From the NCBI GenBank assembly GCA_023079485.1, contig CM041108.1, positions 4,216,001 to 4,280,000 on the forward strand: a stretch of DNA of 64,000 bases, read 5' to 3'. Under the pieces are notes generated by a model, which was not told the origin of the DNA, did not search any database, and worked only from the letters and a program-made list of their open reading frames with translations. Position numbers and translations under genes: made by a program. This DNA comes from Archilochus colubris (Eukaryota > Chordata > Aves > Apodiformes > Trochilidae). Below are positions 12,524 to 23,135 of this stretch, one piece after another (positions within the stretch are counted from its first letter, which is position 1; each line of letters opens with the position of its first letter).

Positions 12524-15500
12524 TAAGGGCAAGACGAATCTCCTTTGCTTTATTTCCTCATCATTGTGCTGATGCTGAGTTAACCAAATAAACAAACTGA
12601 AAATCCAGTGGGGAAGGGGACAGGGAGAGCAAAGAGACTCAGGAAAAAAAAAAAAAACAAAACCAAAACAGAACTACATATACCTGGCTCTCTACCTCAT
12701 GAAAGATGCAAATAAATTCTGTAAGTTTTGCAGCCAGGAGATCTCAACAGGGATGAAAATCCCCTCGTGCTGGATGGCTCACCGGGTGCTCAGTTGAGAC
12801 ATGGCTTGGGTATTGCTTTAGGCATGCAAAGGATGGTCAAAATAAATATTATTTCCCTGCCACCTGAGTGTGACCTGGCTCAGGGATTTACAAGCAAGCA
12901 GAAAGATGAACATTCTCTCTCTCACCACTATGAGACCACAGCCCCTTCAAGCACTCAGCACCAATGCTCCCAACAAACACTTCCCAAGCCTCTGGGCAGG
13001 AGGCACTGCAGGTCCAGGTATGAAACCACATGTGTAGGTGGACAGTTTATATCTTGGCTCCTTCTTCCCTGATAAATCAATGACTTGGTATTTATCCCCT
13101 AGCAAAATAATTTTAAAGCCAACCAGTCCAGCTGGATGCTGGCACAGCCTGGGTCCAGCACCAATGTGTCCCTGGTTTGCTATGCCAAGCTTTGGGAAGA
13201 GGTGACTGTCACTGCTATGTCACAGCAGACACAGGTCCCCACAGAGCCCCTTAGCCACGCTGTTTGCCAGACCAGAGAATCTCCTGGGGCTCCCCATCAC
13301 CTGCACCCCCAAACCACCAGCATCACTTCACACATTCTCCTGGTAGAATCCCACAGGAGCACCCTGGCTACATCATCAGGGAAAGATTTGCTGAGGTTTT
13401 CCCTTTATTCATGTGCTTGTAATGCTCAGCTCTGAGATCCATCCTGACTGCTTCTACAGTGGCCATACCACTGGCACACTCAAATGCAGCAGCCTTCCCA
13501 TATTAATTCTTCCAAACATTTAGCAGCAGAAGCAAAGCCTTGCTGTTGGCGTCTTTGCTCTCTTTAACCCAGCTCTGATCCATTTCCACCTTCAGATCAT
13601 TAAAGATAACAAATAAGCCCAGCTTCACTGTGAGGAACCTTCACATAATCACCTATCTATGCTCTGATCAGCACTCCTCCATTACACTTCTGCTTTCTAC
13701 AGCTTAACTATGAAAGCCAGCTCTGAACTCTGCCCCTTCCCCTACAGCTATTTACTGCCCACCTTCTGCTATTTATTTCCTAAAACAGCCTCTTCTGGAT
13801 CCATCGAATGAAAAATCCTAATAAATGAGGTCCACTGGTAGGCTCTCAGTTCTTATTTTTTTAGCCTTCCAAACTGCAAGCAGAAGGGAGGCTACCTGAC
13901 TGCACACCCATACAGAAGCTGGGGTGATGTGACCTCCAAGGTTAGATCCATCCAAGTATTTCAGTGATAATGAGGCTCTCCCAGCTAGCACAGAAAAGAA
14001 GCCAAACTTACCTGCCTTGTACCTGGTCCTTTCTCAGGTTTGGTTTCTGCGAAGGCATCGTGTGGCAAAACCACTTCTGCTTTACCTGGCAGCTCCCATT
14101 TGAGAGCTTGAGCTTCCCAGCAAGGAGAAGAGTCATCCATTCCATAGTAACACCTGCAGCTATTTCACACTTGATTTACTCTGGGGCCCTTGGATGAACC
14201 ATTCCCACTCCTATTGATTTACAACACTCACGTTTCTTCTCCTGGTCTGTTACTACCTCTTCAAAGGATTCAATCACTGCTAATTTACTGTAAATGGGGA
14301 TTTCCCCAGCATCCTGCTTGAAGCTTGCCAGCTCTCTTATACCCATCAGCTACTCACTGCTGACCAATGTGGAAATAACCCTGTTCAAGCTGGTCCTCAC
14401 TGCATTTTCCTCCATCTTCATTAAAAGCATCTGCCACAGCCACCCTCATCTACTCTAGGACCTACTCTGGGCCCCAGAACAAACAACAGGAAAAGTACTG
14501 TAATAATAACACCACAAATGGTCTTTCCAAGCCATGTCCCTTTTCATGTCAGATGAAAAGTTGTTATGGGAATCCTTAAAACTGCTCCATTACCTGCTTA
14601 GAGGTTTTACAACTTTTTATCTCTCCAAGTCCCTCATTTTTCTTGTCAGGAAACACAAAACAGTGTTAATACTTCACTTGGGAGGGTACAGCCAGGCACA
14701 CTGAAGGTTTTAGGCTCCTGTGCACAGGGCAGCTCTGCAGTCTTAGCAAAAAAACCCTAAGGTTTTCATTCCTGTTCAGAGCTTTAACCATGGAGTTGCT
14801 AATATCTCATCAATTTCACTCTGTCATTCTCTAAAGCCTAAGAGACACTCTACAAGCCGCCCTCCATCTTGTTAGACCACAATTTCAGTGCCTTCCACCT
14901 CCTCCACTCACATCAAAACCCAACCTTCCACCCACCCCTTTAATCCCCCACTCCCCATCCAGGCTTAAACATCCCCCCTACCTCTGCTTGCATCTCCAGC
15001 AGAAAAATACAGCTTCTCCTGGACTCCAAGGTCTTCCCTGGGTCCTGTCCCTATGACAGATGGAAAACCAGCTGCTTGTCCCAGAGAAAAAGGAATCTGA
15101 ACCAACACAGCCAAAGCTGCTGCTGTGGCAGAAGGCAGAGATCCTACATTGCAGTCAGATGCTTTCCTCCCAGAACTCATGCAACCAGCCAGCATCTTGC
15201 TGAGCATCTTGCCCAAGTTTTTAAATTCACTCCTTGCTTTTCCCATCAAGGAAAGAAAGCAGCATGAGCAACACACACAACAGTGAAGGAGGAATTTCCT
15301 GACACTCCTTAGCTTCAGAATAGATAGTTTGGAGGCAGCCCCACACATAGCTGGCTTGCTGCTCTTTTGGTGATCCCTGGAATCATTTGCTGCTCACCCC
15401 CAGATTGCAGCATGCACCTTGGCATCTGGGTATTTAGGCCTTTGCCAGCCCACATGACTCCTTGGCTTACTTTCCTTGCACAGCTTGCAAAAGAAATCTC

Positions 15501-16021
15501 CAGCAAGAAACTTGCAGGCAGCAGCAGCAGCACTGTCTCTGTGGCTCTTTCAGAGCCTCAGGCAGCTGCTCTAAACCCTCCATTTAGAGCCAACCTCTCA
15601 CAGTGCCTCTTCTCAGGGATCAGCCTTGCTCTCCCCTCTTCCCAACCCCCCCCCAGCCCAGGGTTCTGGGGGCCACACTGCTCTGCTATCAACCACAGCC
15701 TTACTTTTGGGGTTCAGACATCCTGCTCCCACCATCTAGAGCACAGGCACCATTCCCACAGGAGCCAGCCCACAAAGGCTTAAGAGAAATGCCATTTAAA
15801 GGAAAAAAAAAAATAAAGAGGGCATTCTCCTTTGCAGTGTTGACACTCTCAAGCATCCTCTCTGCCCAGCTCAGCCTCTCAGCTCCCTCCTCCCTCACCC
15901 CCAGCCACAGCTCTCCCTGAGAGACAGGGAAAAAGCAGCACCTGAAGAATGAGAGCCACACAGCAACTTCCCCAACTTCAGGCTTTGCTAATCGAGCCTC
16001 ACCCTAAAATGGTAAAATAAA

Positions 16022-16089
16022 AAAGGTTCAGCTCCTTACCATCTATTCCTTAATGTGGAGAAGGTTCAGCTGCTTACCATCTATTTCTC
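16022..16089. repeat. 39-bp imperfect tandem duplication
   Basis: aaggttcagctccttaccat then ctattcct at 16023 recurs as aaggttcagctgcttaccat then ctatttct at about 16062, with a short spacer. Two copies only. Confidence 0.75.
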
Positions 16090-17459
16090 TACCCAGATGG
16101 TTCACTTCAAATACCCAGCCTAATATGCATAAATACTAAAGCAGACTCGCATCAAGACACTTTAAAAAATTCCTTGGCACAGCAGGAGCCTCACTGCAGA
16201 TTGCTTTAAGGGACCACACCACTACCCCTGTACAAAATGAAGCCTGAAGCAAGGCACAACCAAAAAGCTGTTACCACCCACTTCCTACCTGCCAGCACAC
16301 ACATCCCAACACCCAGGCACTGGTCACCCCAGCAGCTGCTGCTGGCAGCTCTAGAGGAGCAACAGCAGCTCCACGGGGATGCTCACTCACTCTCTGATGC
16401 TGTAGACCCTCAGCTCCTCACCCAGGGACACAGGGAAGGCTCTGCTCTTGGCTCACTGCTGCTGTCACAGCCACCAGGATGTGGCTGCTGAACGCCTTCT
16501 TGGAAAAGAAAAGGCTGTCATGCTTCAGAGAGACAAAGGGACTGGTTCCTGCTGGAGGCAAGCAGGGGAATCTTCTGCTGCCATGGTGAGGGGCAGCTGG
16601 TGTCCATCAGTGATCAGCAGGGATGCTGCCCGGGATGTGGTGGAGGAGCCCTCAGCATCTCCTGCTAGCTGGAGGCCCAAAGGGAGGAAGGGCAAAAGCT
16701 CTGGTCCTCCAGCTAGTGGCACCTGGCCACAAAGGAGGCACCTGTGGGAGATGCAGCAAACCTCCTATGTGTTAGGTTAACTTTCCTGAGGGTCACAACC
16801 CTGAGGTCTGAAGTCTACCAGGCTGGGAAAGAAATAACCCTCAGAGATAATAAGAGCCTGCAGCATCTCTCACCTATGAATGGCTCCCACTCAGAGCTGC
16901 AGGAGTTTATGGATAAATAAAAGAGAATAAAGTTGGGCCTAGGAAGAGGTTTCTGCATGGAGTTTTTCCCCCCCTGCCAGCATCAGCACTGCTGGTCCAT
17001 TAAAGGAGAATCTATCTTGAATTAAACCTGCACATTTGTGCCTACATTGAGAACCTCACATATTCTAAGGCGAATTATTCACAAGCACAAGTCCACTGAA
17101 GCCCATTCCAGAACTATGACCCTTTTCTTTCCAATCCAAAGCCTAGGAAAAATATCTGTCAAGCAGCATCTTCCTTCCTGCCTCTGGCTGTAGCACGCAG
17201 GCTGTGAACACAGCAATGCATAAGTACACTGGGAGCATCCATGCCAGCCAGCCCTGCTCCTCTTCCCTCCAGATGCCCACCCCACACTTCCAAGCACAAG
17301 AGACAACCCCAAGAATCGTTCCCAGGTTACCCACACGACTTGCAGCCATACAGAGTGTCCAACCCCTCTCCCCACACTCTTTGAACTTCAGCTCTCCTAG
17401 AAGCTGGAGTATCACGTTTTCCAACTCTTGCTACGCTAAAAAAAAAAACAAAAACCAAC

Positions 17460-18100
17460 ACCAAAACCCGCCAAGGACCCCGGCACAGGGCTGGGAGGCA
17501 AAGTCCTTCGGGCAAGGGCTGCCGCCAGCCCGGCCGGTCGGGGATGGAGCCGCCGGCATCCATGGAGAGGGCCGGCAGGTTCCCGCTTGGCACCCGGCTC
17601 CGGGGCTGAGGTTGCCCGGAGCTCCGCGCATCCCCCGGCCCCGCAGCTCTGCGGCTGCGGGCGGCTCTGCCGGGGGCCGGAGCGGGCACCATGCGGGGGA
17701 CCCCGGGGAGCGATGCCACGGGGTAAAGGGGGCTGTAGGGGGGGATGCTGGCTCCGAGCGGCGGGGATCCCACCGCCCCCTCCCCATCCCATCCTTCGGA
17801 AGGATGGAGGGGACACCCACCCCCCTTCTTCCCCCCTGAGGGGCTCCTACCTGGGCTGGGCGGCTCAGCTCTGCCCGCGGCTGCTCCGGTTCTGGCTCCG
17901 GCTCCGGCCCCGGCTCCGGAGGAGGAGGAAGAGGAGGCAGTGATGGGTCCGGGTCCCCGGCGGTGAACGGGGGAATTGCAGGGGGCGGGGGGCGGCTGCC
18001 GGGGCTCAGCGCCGCGGGAAGGGGTTGCGGGCACGGGGGCCTCCCCGCGGGCGTGCGGGGCAGCGCCGGGAAGGGATGCGGGGGAAAGGGATGGAGAGGG
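17460..18100. promoter_or_regulatory. CpG island, probable promoter (GRIK4 candidate)
   Basis: The only long stretch with dense CpG in the window, with GC boxes (ggggcggggggcgg at 17982-17995) and a CCAAT box on the minus strand at 18309-18313. A good minus-strand donor, CCCAG|GTAGGAG, sits at 17851/17850 and could end a non-coding first exon. In vertebrates GRIK4 follows ARHGEF12 in the same orientation, so its promoter is the natural candidate. No GRIK4 coding sequence is seen, which fits non-coding first exons and a long first intron. Direction and identity are inferred. Confidence 0.6.
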
Positions 18101-18305
18101 CAAAGGGAAGGAGGGGGGAAGCTGGGGTGATGAGAGGGAGAGCAAGGGGCTGGAGGATGGAGGGAAGGTTGGGGCTCAAGGTGGGCAGGGGAAGGACGGC
18201 AGAATGGCAAAAGAGTGGGGATAGGGAGAGGGCAGGAAGCAGGATGCAGGGAGGACAAGGAGGGGGATGCAGGGGGAGGGAGAGACGGAGGGGAGGGAGC
18301 TGTGG
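18080..18305 (+). other. G-rich, purine-skewed tract beside the CpG island
   Basis: About 225 bp in which the plus strand is dominated by G and A (repeated ggga, gaggggg, gggcagggg) with little C or T. Such GC skew next to an island favours R-loops or G-quadruplexes. The long proline/serine-rich frames on the opposite strand are a by-product of this composition. Confidence 0.6.
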
Positions 18306-18787
18306 GGCATTGGAATTATTGACGGGTTTTACTAAGCGGAGACCGAGCACTTCGGGGAGAAACAGCAAGCATCTGTTTTGTTTTGGTTGCCTTTTTTTGT
18401 TTTGGTGGGGTTTTTTTTTGGAAAGGCTGTACCTTCTCCCCACATATCCCAAATCTTTAACTGCTTTGGGATTCCCTGCCAGGGCCCTGACTCTCCCCAT
18501 GTGTCCTCTTCTTTAACGCTGCCTGAGAAGGATGCAGGGGGAGATGCTTTTGCCCACAGCTCCTAAAATCTTCATGTGAAATGCTAATCTGCTCCTTGGG
18601 CCCTGAGCAATAATGCATGATGGGCAAGAGGCATCATCTAGCACAGGGAATGAGGCAGGATTGGGACAGACAGGACCTGTCCTGCAGTGCAAGGCTGAGA
18701 ATTGCAGCACCAGCTCCCTAAGCTGTGTCCCTCTGGGCTGTCATGCTCCAGGCTGCTCTGCTACACTGCAGTTTTGTTTTCCTGTGT

Positions 18788-18804
18788 GTTTGTTTGTTTG
18801 TTTT
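18788..18804. repeat. (GTTT)n short microsatellite
   Basis: About four units of gttt followed by ttaatgg. Confidence 0.8.
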
Positions 18805-20376
18805 AATGGCAAGAAAATCAAAGCTTTAAAGCCATCAATTAACTGGACTCTTGCATTAGGAGCAATGAACTGGTATTTGACAGAAATTCATCTTTCCCTC
18901 CTGCTGAGAAGAAATAAGCTGGTGGAAAAGAATTAGCTTCACAGGAAAAAAAAAAAGCCTCTGCTTCAGAGTAAAGTTATTCATAAGATACCTATGTAAC
19001 AGGCACAGGGAGCTTTGAACTCATCCCTTTTACACATCATTTCCCTTAGGACAACAGCTACAAGTCACTTGCTTTGTGAATGATCCTTGTGCCTTTGCAC
19101 CCACGACCCTGCCCAACAGGCCATTCCAAGCATTTGTTACTGTCAGTAGAGCATTTCCCTACATCAGGTCTACATTTGCTTTTAATTTATGATTGTGGCC
19201 CTCAGGGTCCTGATTCCCAACTCCTCAGTGCTGCAGGGAGCAGTGCTTTCTGCTCACACCTGGGTAGGGGCAGAGCAGGTGACAGTGGGCACAGGAACAC
19301 ACAGGTCTGGCTACCAGAGCTGGGATTTCCCTCCAACCTGAGAGCAGCAGCTGTGCAGACTCCAGAAGTGGGAGATAGACACCTCTTACCTCAGTGCTGA
19401 CCATACTTGAGCCAGGCAGGGCCCCTTTGGATGCCTCCTCCTCATCACCCCTGCCTTGCACCTCTTCTGCACAGATCAGGTACATCTCTGCATGCCTCAA
19501 AGTCCTTTCTGTGATCATTGGAGGCTCAGGCTTGCTCTTGTCCTCCTAGAAGGCAACTTAAGACTTGGAAAAACTAACAGGAGGCTCAAAATCCCCATGA
19601 GCCATTCTCTGGCATGGCACAGACCAGAACCACACACTTGTCAGCCAGCAGCAGGGGAGAGCTACCTGAAAGAAAGGAGGAGACAGCTCTGAATGGTGTC
19701 TGCAGCCACCAGGGAGCTGGGAAGGAGAAGGCAGATGTGCTGCCAGACCCTGCTGTGCAGAGGGACAGAGTAAAGCTTTCCTTTCAGCTCAGAGGTGAGG
19801 GACAATCCTCCAGCCCAAGGCATCATCAGGATGGGTCACATCCCAAGGGTCTTGCAAGACAGAAAGAGCCTGGCTCAGCTCAGTCCTGCTCCTTTTCACC
19901 ACTAAGTTTGAGCAAAGACAGCTGAATTCCCAATTATTTTCAACTTCGTTTGCTTCTTCCACTTTCTGAGACAGTTGTGTTTTATTTAAAACCTTTTGGG
20001 AACGTTGGGCTTGAGATAACAAGGGACCAAATGGGGTAGAAAATATCTGCAAATAAATCTGGTTTGATTTAGTTTGGAAACAAAGGTTATCCTAACCATA
20101 AGAGAGAAGTTTTGAAACTGCCTTCTGATAGAAAGGGAGAGGAGGAGGGAAGGCATCCAACTAGTTCTAAAATAGAACTTGGTCATTTTATGAATGAGGT
20201 TATCTGACACAGTTGCCTGCAAATGCAAGGCAGCCTGATGACCTAGAAAACTCTGTTTGTGGAAGGGACTGTTGCTCTAAAGCTGTAAATCCAAATATTA
20301 TAGAGGGTTTGGGATCCTGCTTTCCCCAGCAGCACCTTTGCTAGCTGTGTCCAAGCAGAGTGTAAGCAAACCTGCA

Positions 20377-20394
20377 GTGATGCATATGCATCAC
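20377..20394. promoter_or_regulatory. Perfect 18-bp palindrome with POU-dimer (MORE) site
   Basis: GTGATGCATATGCATCAC is its own reverse complement. Its core ATGCATATGCAT (20380-20391) is the known MORE element, bound by homodimers of POU factors such as Oct1, Oct6 and Brn2. It lies about 2.1-2.4 kb from the CpG island, upstream if that promoter fires on the minus strand. Confidence 0.5.
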
Positions 20395-23079
20395 TTTGCC
20401 CCTATTTTCCCTAACAACAGGCTGTTTGTTCCATGGAATAATCCTTCATCTACAGATGCCAACATCTGGGGGAAATAGCCCCCCATCAGTAACCATACTG
20501 CTTAGCTCATGGCATATGATAAATCTAAGCAATTAAATTATCTTTTTCCTCTCAGCTGCACTAAGGAGGGCTCTGATCTGAAATTGACGTGAAGTTGAGT
20601 TGTGAATCATTTAAACTACTGCTACATTTATCTTCATAGGTGGCTGTATTTCAGCAGAAGAGTAAATAACAGTACCACTGTAAAAGAGTCAGTCAAATGC
20701 ATGAAGTAATGAGAGATTTCTGGGGATAAAAGACACTGCAAAAGGCAAGATTTCTCAGTTGATTGAAATATAAAAAACAACTCTATTCTATGTGTGCCAG
20801 ATTTTTTTCTTCAAGGTTCATAAGAAGTTTATAGAACCTTTATGAGCAGGTCCAAATTAGATCATTTTATAGGTAAGAAGAGCTTTGAAGGAACCGGTTA
20901 GCAGAGTAAGTACCTTGTGGTAGTTACATAAAAAAGCCCATCTGATTATATACATATACATTTTTGGATGGCTCAAAGAAGTTAGTAGGATGAGTTAGAT
21001 AAATAAGGAACATTTGTGGAACAGTTTGTTTGCTTGCTTTTTGATGCACAAGAAAATGCATGCGAAAATTTCAAAGAGCTGAAGTCAGAAAGTGGCATCT
21101 GCCATCCTGATGCAAAAGTTGGGGGAATAACCAGTTAATCCCTGTCTGGAGAGGCTGCTGGGTGAGGATGTGTCCCTGCCAGAGCCCTCCTGGCAGTAAA
21201 ATGCAGCAGGTGACTGCACTGAGGCTGTGTAAAGTTCAAAATGTGGGCACCACCATGTGCTTTTTGGGGGTTTCTTGTTCTGTGGCAGATTTTCCAGGTA
21301 ACCAGCTGCCTTTCCTTACCAGCCTGGTTCCCAGAGATGTGGAATCCATCACCTTGGCATTCCCAGCCTTCCAACTGCTACTTCTACCATCACGCTGCTC
21401 ATGTGTACTTAAAATGTATACATATATGTACTATATCAAATATCTAACATTGTCCAGAGGGATTGACCCTCTTGGGTGCTGAAGACACAGGGAAGCAATC
21501 CTGGAAGATCAGAACATTTAAATAAGGTTCAAGAAAGGAGACACAGTGCAGAAGTGCCACGATTTCAGGAAGGTCATAGAGGTAGCACAGCTCAGAACTA
21601 AACCTAGGTCTCCTGGAGTCATTGCTCTGTGTTTTCATAAGATCTGTCCTCTTCAATCAGCAACAAATAATGGGCTGATTGTTTGCAAAGTGTTTATCTT
21701 CACTTGCATCTGAGTTTTCCTTGCTTCTTGGTCTTCTCTTCCTTGTAATTACTGCCATCAAAAGATGTTTTCTCCTGCATTTATTCCATTCACACACCAA
21801 AGAAAAATAAAAGCAGTCATTTGAAAAGCAAGGCAAGAAATTAAAAATAAACCAACAAAACAAAACTCAACAAAACCCAAAACAATCTCTCTTTGAAACA
21901 CAGAAGATGAGGAGACTTTCAGGTGAGAAATAATGAAGAGGTTAATGAAAAACGAAACTGACTTCAGAGATCTCATCAGCAGGTTGCTCCAAGGACACAG
22001 CCCAAAGAGGAGATGCTGGTTTAGCTCCTCTGGGCTCTGACACCCCAGGAGCCTTGGGAAGCATTGCTCCTTCATCATCTTTGCAACAGATTGAGGGAAC
22101 CCCAGCCCTGGAGTATCTGCTCTGGCTGGGTCTGACTCTGGGGGCAAATCAGCCTTCCCTTACATCTGTACCTATTTATAAAGCCTCTGGTCTCCAGTGA
22201 AATAGTGTTCAGAGATGCAAAGTCACCTTTTTTCTCTCCCACTTTTGAAGGGAGAGATTTTACTGAGCTTTTTTTCTGAGCTGAGCTCTGAGCATCCCCT
22301 TCTAGATTTCCTCCCCAGCACTAATACTTCTATGCAGAGTTAATAAAGGAGACAAAAGCTCAGGCCTAGGATGTGCATCAGCACAGTCAACTGAACAGCA
22401 AGATTTCGAGCTGCTGAGGACCAAAACCCAAATTTCTTGAGCATGTTCCAAGCACAGAGTTGAAAGGAGCAGCTGAAGAGTCACCTCAGGTCACACTCCT
22501 GATGGGGGTGTCTGTCACATCTTCAGCAAAATGACAAGACAGAAAATTAGCTGTATCCTGGACCAAACCAGGACGTGGTCAGCACAGGCACATGTGTGAT
22601 TGGAGGGAAAAGCCAAGAGCAGAGACCTTCCCTGTTCTTTTGCTAATAATGGCTCAGCTGCTATGACTTGTCCTACATATGTGACTGACAGGAGACATCC
22701 CCAGCCACTGCCATCCCAGGTGGGCTGAGCTGCCACCTCCAATAGCATCAGCAGCACTGAAGGAACCCTTTTTTCTTGGGTTTTCTCTTTGTTTTTTCTA
22801 AGGCAGACTGGTGCCAACTTACCTCTTGCTTTTTGCCAGCTCCAGCCCAGCTGCAGAGCCCATCTTACAGAGAGACAGATGAGCAATAACTCAGCAGTGA
22901 CAGGGGGAGTTTTATTATACTGGAATAAAGAAATTGCAGAGGGAAAAAAATGAGTTCAATATAAGATACAATTGAGTTTATTTGACTTCTGCTGCATGTG
23001 TCCACTAAAATGATGAGGATGAATGGGTCAGAGAGGATTTCAAAACATTATGAACCTGTTTCTCTCAGGATGAAAGCTT

Positions 23080-23135
23080 AAAAAACAAACAACCAACCAA
23101 ATAAAAAAACCCCAACCAAACAAAACCCCATAACC
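23080..23135. repeat. A/C low-complexity tract
   Basis: Alternating A-runs with CC (aaccaaccaaa, aaaaccccaacc). No identifiable parent element. Confidence 0.7.

Larger units (their letters stand above)
1..17400. other. Non-coding stretch left of the CpG island
   Basis: No protein-coding exon could be recognised on either strand; open frames here are short and resemble no family I know. It holds CR1 fragments, simple repeats and two MORE-like sites, listed separately. If the island at 17.5-18.1 kb is the GRIK4 promoter, this is GRIK4 first intron; otherwise it is intergenic. Confidence 0.55.

Noticed and set aside
16237..16780. Two overlapping plus-strand frames of 84 and 110 codons near the CpG island
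   Set aside because: No recognisable motif; low-complexity composition; frames overlap each other. Consistent with chance in GC-richer DNA.
17327..18258. Two overlapping minus-strand frames of about 270 codons, very rich in Pro, Ser and Gly, over the CpG island
   Set aside because: The composition follows the skewed GC-rich DNA, two frames are equally open, and neither shows a domain or conserved motif. Treated as promoter/UTR sequence.
19060..19230. Possible further CR1-like stretch (catttccctacatcaggtct, acatttgcttttaattt)
   Set aside because: Similarity too weak to separate from chance by eye.
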